Shown here: positions 53,017 to 61,346 of the stretch, in pieces
Numbering within the stretch: the first letter of the stretch is position 1
Layout of the letters: every line of letters starts with the position of its first letter
Assembly (NCBI GenBank): GCA_038210495.1
Contig: JBBQWR010000012.1
Coordinates: forward strand, 52,536-116,535
Direction of reading: 5' to 3'
Length of the DNA: 64,000 nucleotides
From: JBBQWR01 sp038210495
GTDB taxonomy: Bacteria; Planctomycetota; Planctomycetia; Pirellulales; DATAWG01
Notes under the pieces: generated by a model
Told to the model about the DNA's origin: nothing
Databases searched by the model: none
The model's input: the letters and a program-made list of their open reading frames with translations, nothing else
Translations under genes and position numbers: made by a program

Positions 53017-53772
53017 ATGGCACACGGTGACGTATTGTTAGCTCGCGATCTCGCTCACGCGCCGAGTCGTTTTGGATTCGTTACGGGGGGGCGCGGGCTC
53101 ATTTGGGTCGCCGTCATTGCCCTGCTGGGCCTTGCTGCACTTCCGTTGGATTTGCCGATCGCCCGCTGGTTTCACGATGGTCATTGCCCAGCCGAGATTT
53201 TGCGCTGGCTATCCTTTGCGGAGACTTACGCTCACGGTTTCGGCGTGGCGTGTATCTTGCTCACCGTGTTCGTTTTAGATGCCGGTCGGCGACGGCTCAT
53301 GCCCCGGGCTTTGGCAATCGCGCTCGGGGCCGGCGTAACGGCCAATTTGTTGAAGCTCTCGGTCGTCCGCGCACGGCCCCATGAATTTAATCTGGGGGGC
53401 GATTATTCCGTGCTCGACACGTTTGGCCAGTGGCTGCCCCTGCATCACGTGGTAAGCGGCGATCGGAGTTTCCCGTCGGGTCACATGGCGACGGCGGTGG
53501 GCTTGACGGCGGCGCTCGTGTGGCTCTTACCTCGGGGCCGTTATCTTTTCCCCCTATTTGCGATCCTGGCCGGTTGCCAGCGCATGTCGAGCGGGTCGCA
53601 TTATTTGAGCGATGTCGTTTGGGGCGCCGCGGTCGGGACCTTGGCCATGGCGCTGTTTCTGCCTGGTGGCTTATTCACCGTGGCCTTCGATCGATTGGAA
53701 ACTTATCTTGCCTCGCGCGGCGACCGTCTCGAGGCCTCGCCTAGCGACACGGACGGCAAGCGCGCCGCATGA
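53017..53772 (+). CDS. PAP2-family membrane phosphatase
   Basis: A 251-residue integral membrane phosphatase. The three-part PAP2 signature is complete: KLSVVRARP, then SFPSGHMATAVG, then QRMSSGSHYLSDVVWG. Five to six hydrophobic helices surround it. Such enzymes remove phosphate from lipid phosphates (undecaprenyl-PP, phosphatidic acid). The ATG at MAHGDVLLARD is used over an upstream start in non-conserved sequence. It lies 278 bp downstream of mqnE and may be separately transcribed. Confidence 0.88.
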   Translation: MAHGDVLLARDLAHAPSRFGFVTGGRGLIWVAVIALLGLAALPLDLPIARWFHDGHCPAEILRWLSFAETYAHGFGVACILLTVFVLDAGRRRLMPRALAIALGAGVTANLLKLSVVRARPHEFNLGGDYSVLDTFGQWLPLHHVVSGDRSFPSGHMATAVGLTAALVWLLPRGRYLFPLFAILAGCQRMSSGSHYLSDVVWGAAVGTLAMALFLPGGLFTVAFDRLETYLASRGDRLEASPSDTDGKRAA

Positions 53773-53868
53773 GGCCGGCCACGCGAGGAGATTCAGAACG
53801 TCTCGCAAAACCGCCCTGTTCCTCCTTGCGGTTCTCAAGTGAGCTTTTTATGAATTCAGCCGATTTAT

Positions 53869-53897
53869 TTGACAACGTTGTCCAAAACCTTTAGACT
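53869..53897 (+). promoter_or_regulatory. Consensus-like promoter of the DUF1559 gene
   Basis: TTGACA (53869-53874), a 17-base spacer and TAGACT (53892-53897). The -35 is perfect and the -10 is one or two off consensus. The start would be near 53904, 220 bases before the pseudopilin ATG. Confidence 0.65.
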
Positions 53898-53914
53898 GCT
53901 ATCGCATTTCCGCT

Positions 53915-53940
53915 CCCGGCTTCGGGCCGGGCTTCTTTTC
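53915..53940 (+). terminator. Hairpin with T-rich tail in the DUF1559 leader
   Basis: CCCGGC-TTCGG-GCCGGG followed by CTTCTTTTC. It lies only 10-20 bases into the predicted transcript, an attenuator-like position. It could also end an upstream transcript from the PAP2 gene. Confidence 0.55.
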
Positions 53941-54124
53941 TAATTTGTGGTCTTTTCGAGTCGATTGGGGTTTTGCCGGTTGGGCGACCTCGGTGTTCCC
54001 AACCATCCGGCTGCATGAATCGCAGTGTGGCTTTATTCTATTTTTTTAGGTGTTGGTTGAGCGTTTTCGCGGCTTGTCGCCGCCAGAGTGTTTCATACTT
54101 TCTTTTTTTTCGAGGAGGTGGATC

Positions 54125-55291
54125 ATGTCCATGCGTACCAAAAAGCGAGGGTTTACCCTCGTGGAACTGCTGGTGGTTATTGCCATCATCGGTATCCTGA
54201 TTGCCCTGTTGCTGCCCGCCATTCAGGCGGCGCGTGAGGCGGCCAATCGCAACTCGTGTTCGAACAAGTTGCATCAAATCGGGGTGGCGATGCTCGTTTT
54301 CGAGAGCGCTATCAAGACGTTCCCGGTCGTCACGCGATTGAACCCGACGTTCGTGTCGCAAAACGCGGGCACTCCCGCCACGATTACGAGCGCCATCCAA
54401 TCGGCTAAGCCGGCAGGCACGGGATCGGGCAACGGATGGAGCTGGATCGTGCAGATTTTGCCGCAGATGGAAGAAAATAATCTCTATCAGAACATCTCCA
54501 ATAATTCGCAGAAGTTCACAATTTCGAATGGGCCGTTCGCCACCACGATCTACAACGGCAGCAACACGCAAAACCCCCTTCCGGCGCATGTGGCCACGGT
54601 GACGTTGCCCGCCTTTGTTTGCCCGTCATGGGCCGGTAATTCCAATACCAACAGCAACACGACAGTCGACTCCACTGGCACGGGAGCGTCAGAGTACAGC
54701 ACCGGTTTTCCGACTGCGGCCCCGACGAACTACAAGGCGGTCGTCGGCACCCAGATGATTAACAAAATTCCGGTCGAAGACGGCGGGATGACCCTTTCGG
54801 GTCCCAGTAATCGCGGGTCGACGATTTCGTCCCTCAAGGACGGGACATCGAAAACGTTTCTCGTGGCGGAGACGCAAGAAACCGGTTATGCCTCATGGTA
54901 CGACGGCACGCTCAATTGGGTCGTGACCGGCGACCCGTCCAGCGGCGGCATGGGAACGCAGGCCTCGGGGAATTATGGCGCGAACAGTGCCCCGCCATGG
55001 AACACCACGGTTTACGCGGCCATTCAACGGGGCTACAACCCCAACGTGGGCCCGAAAACCACCGGCGTAACGGGAGGCAATTCGCCCTATATGCCCAAGG
55101 CCATGACCAACAACACAATCGCGAACGACATCAATTGGGGTCCTTCGAGCAGCCACGCCGGCAGCATCGTCCATCACCTTTGGGGCGATGGCCACGTGAT
55201 TGGTCTGTCTGACGGTTGCGACCCGGTCACCTATTTGAGTTTGACCACTCGCAACGGTTCGGAGCAAATCGACGAGACGAAGATGCGATAA
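54125..55291 (+). CDS. DUF1559 type-II pseudopilin-like protein
   Basis: A 388-residue protein of the DUF1559 family that is greatly expanded in planctomycetes. The prepilin leader is MSMRTKKRG, cut before FTLVELLVVIAIIGILIALL. RDREAANRNSC-like residues (AAREAANRNSCSNKLHQIGV) follow. The C-terminus has the family pattern SSSHAGSIVHHLWGDGHVIG. A strong GAGGAGGTG site precedes the ATG. The protein is probably processed by a prepilin peptidase and placed on the cell surface or in a secretion pseudopilus; its exact role is unknown. It has its own promoter and terminator. Confidence 0.93.
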   Translation: MSMRTKKRGFTLVELLVVIAIIGILIALLLPAIQAAREAANRNSCSNKLHQIGVAMLVFESAIKTFPVVTRLNPTFVSQNAGTPATITSAIQSAKPAGTGSGNGWSWIVQILPQMEENNLYQNISNNSQKFTISNGPFATTIYNGSNTQNPLPAHVATVTLPAFVCPSWAGNSNTNSNTTVDSTGTGASEYSTGFPTAAPTNYKAVVGTQMINKIPVEDGGMTLSGPSNRGSTISSLKDGTSKTFLVAETQETGYASWYDGTLNWVVTGDPSSGGMGTQASGNYGANSAPPWNTTVYAAIQRGYNPNVGPKTTGVTGGNSPYMPKAMTNNTIANDINWGPSSSHAGSIVHHLWGDGHVIGLSDGCDPVTYLSLTTRNGSEQIDETKMR

Positions 55292-55328
55292 GTCGCCTCC
55301 GGCGCTTGCTAATCTGTATTTAAACGTC

Positions 55329-55364
55329 GCGGCTCTGGAATCGCTTCCAGAGCCGCATTTTCTT
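55329..55364 (+). terminator. Intrinsic terminator of the DUF1559 gene
   Basis: A perfect 12-bp stem, GCGGCTCTGGAA-TCGC-TTCCAGAGCCGC, followed by ATTTTCTT. It starts 38 bases after the stop codon. Confidence 0.9.
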
Positions 55365-55518
55365 GCGCTCCAGGCGAGCGCGTCGGACCGGTTCAAAGTG
55401 GTCGAGCCTTCATGGGGGCGTTCGCCCGCCATTTAATGCGATTTGTTGGGCCGCGTCGGGGAAAGGGGACTGAAACCCAGGCTCGCCGTTTTGGTCGACG
55501 CCGGGTATCGTGGGGACT

Positions 55519-56787
55519 ATGTCGCACATCGACGCCAATCGGCAGCGGCAGTTTGCCGTGGACGTTGTCACCCATCTCGGGGCCCAGGGCTATCAGGCCT
55601 TGTGGGCCGGCGGCTGCGTGCGCGATCGATTGCTCGAGCGAACGCCGGGCGACTACGATGTGGCCACCGACGCCACGCCCGATCAGATTCGTCAAGCGTT
55701 CGGCCGCCGCAAAACTCTCGCTATCGGCGCCGCTTTTGGCGTGATCACGGTCGTCGGGCCCAAAGAAGCTGGTCAAGTCGAAGTCACCACATTCCGGCAG
55801 GATGCCAGTTACAGCGACGGCCGTCGCCCCGATAGCGTCACGTTCAGCTCTGCGAAAGAAGATGCCCAGCGCCGCGATTTCACCATCAATGGCCTGTTTT
55901 TCGATCCGCTGGCCGACCGCGTGATCGACTACGTCGATGGCCTGACGGATCTACATGCGGGCATCGTGCGGGCGATCGGCGATCCGCGCGCGCGGTTTCG
56001 GGAAGACAAGCTCCGCATGTTGCGGGCGGTTCGCTTCGCCGCCCTGTTGGACTTTCAATTGGACGGCGCGACGCAGTCGGCCATTGGGCAAATGGCTGCG
56101 GAGATAACCGTCGTCAGTCCCGAACGGATAGCGGCGGAGATGGAAAAAATGCTCATCTCGGCCGGCCGGGCAAGGGCCGTCCGGTTGTTGCAAGAAACCG
56201 GTCTATTGGCTGCCGTCGTCCCCGAGAGTGAACCGGCCGTCGCCGCGGGTCACCCTTGGCAGCGAACCCTCGATCTGCTCGACGCGATCGCCGAGCCGAC
56301 GTTTGCGCTCACGCTGGCCGTGCTCTTGCACGGAGCCGGAGGCCCGGAATTGGCCGAGCAAATCGGCGAACGCTGGCGACTGGCGAAACGCGACTCGACG
56401 CGCGCCGCGTGGCTGCTGGAGCGGTGGGGCTCGCTCGAGTCGGCACGCCGGCTTCCGTGGTCGCGATTGCAGCCGCTGCTCACTGGCGACGGCGCGGCGG
56501 AATTGCTCGAACTGCACGCCGCATTGGCCAAGGTGGGCGCGTGTGAAGGCGAAGAGATCGCTTACTGCCGAGATCGATTGGCTTTGCCGCCGGCCGACCT
56601 CAATCCGCCGCCGCTGATCACCGGCCGCGATCTGATCGCCAAAGGCATTCCGCCGGATAGGGCCTACACGCGACTATTGCAGCAGGTGCGCGAAGCTCAG
56701 CTCGACGGTCAAGCAGTCGATCGCAACTCCGCCCTCGAACTGGTCGACCGCCTGCTGCTTTCGCTGCCGGAAACGCAGGGCGGTTAA
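55519..56787 (+). CDS. cca: CCA tRNA nucleotidyltransferase / poly(A) polymerase family
   Basis: A 422-residue class II nucleotidyltransferase that adds CCA to tRNA 3' ends (or A to RNA) in the cytoplasm. Signatures: LWAGGCVRDRLLERTPGDYD, DVATDATPDQI, TFRQDASYSDGRRPDSV, AKEDAQRRDFTINGLFFDPL, and FREDKLRMLRAVRFAALLDF. A 200-residue helical C-terminus follows. The ATG was preferred to a GTG three codons upstream. It is the gene immediately before tmRNA, which ends in an uncoded CCA and would be a substrate. Confidence 0.9.
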   Translation: MSHIDANRQRQFAVDVVTHLGAQGYQALWAGGCVRDRLLERTPGDYDVATDATPDQIRQAFGRRKTLAIGAAFGVITVVGPKEAGQVEVTTFRQDASYSDGRRPDSVTFSSAKEDAQRRDFTINGLFFDPLADRVIDYVDGLTDLHAGIVRAIGDPRARFREDKLRMLRAVRFAALLDFQLDGATQSAIGQMAAEITVVSPERIAAEMEKMLISAGRARAVRLLQETGLLAAVVPESEPAVAAGHPWQRTLDLLDAIAEPTFALTLAVLLHGAGGPELAEQIGERWRLAKRDSTRAAWLLERWGSLESARRLPWSRLQPLLTGDGAAELLELHAALAKVGACEGEEIAYCRDRLALPPADLNPPPLITGRDLIAKGIPPDRAYTRLLQQVREAQLDGQAVDRNSALELVDRLLLSLPETQGG

Positions 56788-56882
56788 ACCGATTGATCGT
56801 CAGTTTGGCCGGCATGCATCTCGGCAGCGTCCGATGTGTGGACATCCCCTGAATCGTCCTTTCTCGCCAGCCAGCCGAAGAC

Positions 56883-56888
56883 TATAAT
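56883..56888 (+). promoter_or_regulatory. -10 element upstream of tmRNA
   Basis: A perfect TATAAT, 46 bases before the mature tmRNA 5' end. No clear TTGACA-like hexamer lies at the matching distance. A GCGGCCGC inverted pair (56898-56905 and 56917-56924) forms a leader hairpin that would be removed with the 5' leader. Confidence 0.5.
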
Positions 56889-56933
56889 TGCGATCGAGCG
56901 GCCGCTTGCCACACGGGCGGCCGCGGCCATTTC

Positions 56934-57293
56934 GGGGGCGAACTGGGTTCGACCGGATAGCATGAAGTGACGGTGGCGTGCCGTGGTTGGTCAGCAGGCC
57001 ACGTAAAAAGCCGACCAATATCTTCAATTGCTGAAGGTAACTTTGCTTTGGCTGCCTAGTTGAGGAGCCCCGACTGCGGCCTTTTGTCGGAGAGGGCCAA
57101 AAGCCGGTTACCAATTCCGAATCGCCTCGGGTCACTGTCGGGCACGCCCGAGGTTAAACTTCGTTCCTGGCTGGCTCGCCGCGAACCCAGTCGGTTGGGG
57201 TCGCGCGAGCGAAGAGCGTAAATGATCCGACTACGCACGTAGAAGCCGGCATGGAAATATCGCGGGACGCGGGTTCGATTCCCGCCGCCTCCA
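56934..57293 (+). ncRNA. ssrA: Transfer-messenger RNA (tmRNA)
   Basis: A one-piece tmRNA of 360 bases that rescues stalled ribosomes and tags the nascent peptide. The tRNA-like ends match: 5' GGGGGCGAACTGGGTTCGAC with acceptor strand GGGGGCG, and 3' acceptor CGCCTCC after the T arm GCGGG-TTCGATT-CCCGC. The discriminator A is encoded, the CCA is not. The tag frame at 57030-57059 reads A-E-G-N-F-A-L-A-A before TAG, the standard degradation ending. Pseudoknot helices lie between. A terminator follows at 57344. It lies in the same direction as cca. Confidence 0.96.
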
Positions 57294-57343
57294 ATTTTGG
57301 TCATCTGTGCCATCGGGCGATACCAAGTGATCGGCAGCGTCAT

Positions 57344-57375
57344 AACCCCGGTTATCACCGGGGTTTGGCGTTTTT
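57344..57375 (+). terminator. Intrinsic terminator downstream of tmRNA
   Basis: An 8-bp perfect stem (AACCCCGG-TTATCA-CCGGGGTT) followed by TGGCGTTTTT. It is about 50 bases after the mature tmRNA 3' end. Confidence 0.85.
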
Positions 57376-57478
57376 ACCGGCGGGCTTCCGACTGACGCCT
57401 TTGTGCCATCCGACGACGCCGCACGCCCCCCAACGCCATCCAAATCGCTGCCAATGCGCTGCCAAGGCAAATTCTGAA

Positions 57479-58561
57479 TCACGCGGTGTCCTCCATGCCG
57501 ATGTGGGTATAGCGCATCGTCATGTTGATGTCGGTGTGCCGCGCGAGCTTCTGAGCCTCGGGCAGCGACACACCGCTTTTGACCAGATTCGTGATGTGGG
57601 TGTGTCGCCCGGCGGCGTGAAAGTCGGCGTAGCCGTCAGCGGTCAGATAAGGAATGCCCACCCGCTCCAGGTCGAGCTTGACCATCCTCGAGGTCTTCTT
57701 CCGCTCCAGCCGCGAGAATAACCTGGCGTCCGGCGCCATGCCCGCCAACCAAACTTGGAGAAGCGGCGCCAGTTCCGGGTGAATCGGCAATTCATCGAGC
57801 TGGCGGTGCTTTGAATGTTTCGCCTCCACGGTGACTGTGGGGTGCGAACCGGCCAAATCGAAGCTTCTTGGTGTGAGGCTACCGATCTCGGATCGGCGCA
57901 GCCCAGTCATATAGGCCAACGTGTAAATCCGCGCGCGTTGCTCGCCATCAAAGCCCTGGATCTTCACGCCGCTCTGGCGTGCCGAATCGACCAGTGAGTT
58001 GACTTCTTGTGCGCTGAGCGCCCGCCGCTTCCGCCTGACGTCGACCGCCGCGTTCAGTCGTTCCAGCCCGGCGAGCGGATTCGCGATCAGCTTTTTCGGC
58101 ACCAGCCAGTTGCAGAAAGAATCGATCGCTTGCGCGTAATGGCTATAGGTTCTGGGACCGCGCTTGTTCTCGGCACAGATCCCGGTCAAGAATTTCTCGA
58201 CCGCCTCGACGTCGATGTCTGCGATCGTGATGAAACCGCAGTCGTTTATAATCTTGCGAACCCGGCTCATCGTCAGATTCGTATGCTTCGAAGTGTTCTT
58301 GCCGAGATTACGTTCGAATGCGTCTAAATGAGCCTTGATCGGCGTCTGACGGTGACCGGCGATCTTTTCCGCCGCCGGATCGATCAGACCCCGCTTGCGA
58401 AGCATGACTTCGTTTTCGATTCTCGCAGCCGACTGCTCCGTCAGGCCCCTGTCGGTGAAACCCTTCACACTGCGGCGATCACCATTTTCTTCGGTGTAGT
58501 TGATGTACCAAGCGGTCCGCTTCTTGCCCTTATCACGTCCGCGTTTGAAGATCGCAGCCAT
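57479..58561 (-). CDS. Tyrosine recombinase/integrase at the tmRNA 3' end
   Basis: A 360-residue site-specific recombinase. The N-terminal SAM-like core-binding domain (about 70-160) is followed by the catalytic domain. The conserved active-site residues appear in order: Arg in TGLRRSEIGSL, Lys in the VEAKHSKHRQLDELP beta-hairpin, HxxxR as HAAGRHTHITNLVKSG, His in KLARHTDINMT and the nucleophile Tyr in MRYTHI. Its gene ends 186 bp from the tmRNA 3' end and points toward it, the classical layout of an element that uses ssrA as attB. No cargo genes or excisionase were recognised, so it is a solitary relic. Confidence 0.9.
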   Translation of the reverse strand: MAAIFKRGRDKGKKRTAWYINYTEENGDRRSVKGFTDRGLTEQSAARIENEVMLRKRGLIDPAAEKIAGHRQTPIKAHLDAFERNLGKNTSKHTNLTMSRVRKIINDCGFITIADIDVEAVEKFLTGICAENKRGPRTYSHYAQAIDSFCNWLVPKKLIANPLAGLERLNAAVDVRRKRRALSAQEVNSLVDSARQSGVKIQGFDGEQRARIYTLAYMTGLRRSEIGSLTPRSFDLAGSHPTVTVEAKHSKHRQLDELPIHPELAPLLQVWLAGMAPDARLFSRLERKKTSRMVKLDLERVGIPYLTADGYADFHAAGRHTHITNLVKSGVSLPEAQKLARHTDINMTMRYTHIGMEDTA

Positions 58562-58967
58562 CAGCGGCCTGATGTATCCCGGCTACGACGATCGCGAATT
58601 TTGGCAGCGCGCAACCGCGCCACGGCCCAACTCTACAATTGCCTGGGCTTGGCCGAATACGAGGCGATCGAAGCCTTCGTCCGCTGGCGGTCAGCCTAAA
58701 GGCGTGCTGAACCTAATTCACGTTTGAAGTCCAGCGTCGCGGCGGGAGTCGGCACGTCGCCCAAAAACCTTGTCGCCAAAACCTGGCGCCGTCACGTTCC
58801 CGATCGATTCGGTTGGATCCCAACGGCGCGTTCGTCGGGCAGCGACTCCGCGTGTTCGGGGCGAACGATTCTCGGAAATGGAAGCGGCTCCGAGCAGCAT
58901 GGTGAATCGTGGCGCCGGTCTGCAAGTTTGCGAACATTTCCAGCCGGCGGCCGACTCTAATCCTCCG
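58562..58967. other. Gap holding a possible acetyltransferase fragment, otherwise empty
   Basis: About 400 bases between the integrase and PPK2. One frame near the start has a GNAT-like tail (listed separately). The remainder up to 58967 shows no gene or RNA I can support. The DNA is of similar composition to the surroundings. Confidence 0.4.
58603..58699 (+). pseudogene. Possible C-terminal remnant of a GNAT acetyltransferase
   Basis: The short frame reads ILAARNRATAQLYNCLGLAE and YEAIEAFVRWRSA before TAA. That is the pattern of the last helix and strand of GNAT enzymes (Asn, two Ala, LY, LG, then a final hydrophobic strand). No upstream part of the enzyme is present. It starts about 40 bases beyond the integrase start. 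Low information content; could be chance. Confidence 0.3.
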
Positions 58968-59795
58968 TTAGTCTGTCTGCGGCACGAAATTGCGATTTTC
59001 AATCGGCGATTGATCGTCATAAGCCCCTTTTTTGGAGCGTTTGGGAAGCTTGATCTTCTCGCGAGGCGCTTCTTTATAAGGGATCTTGCTCAAGAAATGG
59101 CTGATAATGTTGAGTCGCGCCCGCTTCTTGTCATTGGAGCGGACCAAACACCACGGCGCCCAAGACGTATCCGTGGCGGCGAGCATCTCGTCGCGGGCAC
59201 GCGAGTAGTCGTACCAACGGCCGTACGACTCAAGGTCCATCGGCGAGAGCTTCCAGATCTTTCGCCCGTCGCTGATCCGGGATTCGAGCCGGCGGGTCTG
59301 TTCTTCTTGCGTCACCTCCAACCAATACTTGATCAAGATGACACCAGATGCGACGATTGCCCGCTCAACGAACGGAACGACTTGCAAGAACCCTTGCACT
59401 TGGTCCTCGGGGCAGAAGCCCATTACGCGCTCGACCCCGGCGCGGTTGTACCAACTCCTGTCGAAGATGACGACCTCGCCCCCAGCCGGCAGATAGGGCA
59501 GATACCGCTGGATGTACATCTGTGACTTCTCTCGTTCTGTGGGGGCGGGCAAAGCCACGACGCGAAACACCCGCGGGCTGACCCGGTCGGTGATCGCCTT
59601 GATCGTGCCTCCTTTTCCTGCGCCGTCGCGACCTTCGAACACGACGCAAATCTTGAGCCCTTTGTGCTTAACCCACTCTTGAAGCTTCACAAGCTCCACA
59701 TGCAAGTCAAACAACTCGCGCTCGTAATCCTTTGCCTTGAGCTTTTTGTGCGTCAGCGAATGTTCTTCGCTGATTTCGTTTTTTTCGCGGCTCAT
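58968..59795 (-). CDS. ppk2: Polyphosphate kinase 2 (PPK2)
   Basis: A 275-residue PPK2-family enzyme that uses polyphosphate to phosphorylate nucleotides. The P-loop VVFEGRDGAGKGGTI (residues 51-65), VVALPAPTEREKSQMYIQRY, the lid-lysine region and EVVIFDRSWYNRAGVERVMG with the following FC, plus RRLESRISDGRKIWKLSPMD, are typical. The C-terminus is a Lys-rich tail. A GAGGG site lies before the ATG. It starts 9 bp after the end of the Gly-rich gene on the same strand, so the two are co-transcribed. Class I (nucleoside diphosphate acceptor) is the likely subtype but not proven. Confidence 0.93.
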   Translation of the reverse strand: MSREKNEISEEHSLTHKKLKAKDYERELFDLHVELVKLQEWVKHKGLKICVVFEGRDGAGKGGTIKAITDRVSPRVFRVVALPAPTEREKSQMYIQRYLPYLPAGGEVVIFDRSWYNRAGVERVMGFCPEDQVQGFLQVVPFVERAIVASGVILIKYWLEVTQEEQTRRLESRISDGRKIWKLSPMDLESYGRWYDYSRARDEMLAATDTSWAPWCLVRSNDKKRARLNIISHFLSKIPYKEAPREKIKLPKRSKKGAYDDQSPIENRNFVPQTD

Positions 59796-59804
59796 AAGCT
59801 TCCC

Positions 59805-61268
59805 TCAATTCTGCTTTGGGTCGGGGAGTCGCACGAGCAGCCATTGTTGAGTTTGGCCCTCGGCGAAATGAACGAGCACGGGCGCCGAGTCCTGAGTCAA
59901 GTTCGACAGGCCAGTCTCGACGATCGGCAACGACTTGCCTTGCACGCACCACGCCGCCCGCTGGGTTTTCTTGTCGATCATGCCTTCGAGCGTTTGCACG
60001 TCTCCGCTGGCCATGTTCTTGAAGGTACCCGAGATGATGCCGTCCTTGCTGACGGCCAGTTGCATGTAGAGCGTCGGAGTGGCGCCAGTCGCTTCTCGAT
60101 CTTGGGTAACGGCGAACACACCTAGCGGCATCCACTCGTATTTTTGCGGATCCAGGTTGTCCGGCGCGGCGGCGGCAATCGCGGCGGCTTGATCGGCGTA
60201 CTCCTCGCAAGTCGCGACGGGCATATCGCCGTAATAGACTTGGTTCTCGGTGTAGTAGACATTGTCGCCGTAAGCGTAGGGTGTCTCAGCGTAGCCGCTT
60301 CCCCAACCGAACCAACCCGTGAGCGCGCCCCAGGCGGCCCAGCGATAGGGAGCGTTTAGCCGCCAAGCCGCCCAGCCGGGATGATCGGACCAGAAATCCA
60401 ACCGGGGATGATTGTCTCGCACCTGGTCGCGAATCTCGTTGCGCCGCTCCTGGCGATTGTCTTGCAACTGTTGGCGATTTTCGACGCGACTCGGCCGATT
60501 GTCGGCGATGTTCTGGCGGCGATCACCGCGATTAGCGCCGACCCCGGACCCGACAGCGGCGCCGATGCCGGCCCCGATACCCGCGCCGATCGCCGGTCCG
60601 CCGGGGCGGCCCGCTATGCCGCTGCCCGGACCGCCGGGAAGCTGCGATGGTCGGTTACCCACCCCAGGTCCCGCGGGAAGCTGCGATGGCCGATTGCCGG
60701 CCAAGCCACTGCCATTCGCCGGCAATTGCGAGGGTCGGTTGGCGCCATTTTGCAAGAAATCTCCCGCGGCGCCTCCAGCGCCCGGTCGCGGCGCGGCGCC
60801 GATTGCGCCCTGCGAGGGACGTGGCATGTCCAAGAAATTATTCAACTGACCGGACGAAGGTCGTCCTGCTCCGGCGATAGTTCCACCGCCCGGTCGAGCC
60901 CCTGTCGCGGGCAGCGTTCCCGGTCGTGCGCCGGCGACTGCGCCAGCGCCTGGCCGAGTGGCGCCGGTGCTTGGTAATTGGGCCGGCCGCGCCCCTCCGC
61001 CCGAGAGCGATGGCGATCGGCCCGGCGCCGCCGCAGGTCGCGAGGCGCCGCCGCTTGGACGCGCTGCGCCGCCTCCGCCGCTAGGACGGGCGCCGCCACC
61101 ACCGCCGCTGGGACGCGCTCCACCGCCCCCTCCGGCGCGAGCGCCCCCGCCTCCACCACCCCCTCCACGCGCCCCGCCACCCCCACCCCCGCCGCGAGAG
61201 AACGACTCATCGTGCATGAAGAAGATCATGGTCGTGGCGAGCATCAGGAGGATGGCAATGCGTTTCAT
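59805..61268 (-). CDS. Secreted Gly/Pro-rich protein with a C-terminal globular domain
   Basis: A 487-residue exported protein. The signal peptide (MKRIAILLMLATTMIFFMHD) is followed by about 330 low-complexity residues: poly-Gly/Arg/Ala, then GGARPSGGGG and GNRPSQLPAGPG repeats. An Arg/Gln-rich stretch (NRQQLQDNRQERRNEIRDQV) then leads to a Trp/Gly-rich turn (WAAWRLNAPYRWAAWGALTG). The last 130 residues look globular (LYMQLAVSKDGIISGTFKNM). It is unrecognised. It precedes ppk2 in an operon. An ATG four codons upstream is possible. Confidence 0.75.
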   Translation of the reverse strand: MKRIAILLMLATTMIFFMHDESFSRGGGGGGGARGGGGGGGGARAGGGGGARPSGGGGGARPSGGGGAARPSGGASRPAAAPGRSPSLSGGGARPAQLPSTGATRPGAGAVAGARPGTLPATGARPGGGTIAGAGRPSSGQLNNFLDMPRPSQGAIGAAPRPGAGGAAGDFLQNGANRPSQLPANGSGLAGNRPSQLPAGPGVGNRPSQLPGGPGSGIAGRPGGPAIGAGIGAGIGAAVGSGVGANRGDRRQNIADNRPSRVENRQQLQDNRQERRNEIRDQVRDNHPRLDFWSDHPGWAAWRLNAPYRWAAWGALTGWFGWGSGYAETPYAYGDNVYYTENQVYYGDMPVATCEEYADQAAAIAAAAPDNLDPQKYEWMPLGVFAVTQDREATGATPTLYMQLAVSKDGIISGTFKNMASGDVQTLEGMIDKKTQRAAWCVQGKSLPIVETGLSNLTQDSAPVLVHFAEGQTQQWLLVRLPDPKQN

Positions 61269-61346
61269 GGGTCGTCTCACTATGAGTTGGTAGTCGTTGA
61301 TGAAATGAAACGGGATTTGTCGGCGGTGAACGAGTCAAAGGCGTCT

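Noticed and set aside
56898..56924. Terminator between cca and tmRNA
   Set aside because: The GCGGCCGC hairpin has no T tract and lies downstream of the TATAAT element, so it is better read as part of the tmRNA leader.
59805..61268. PE-PGRS/collagen-like adhesin
   Set aside because: The Gly/Arg/Pro repeats have no GXY triplet or PE/PPE pattern; a specific name is not supported.
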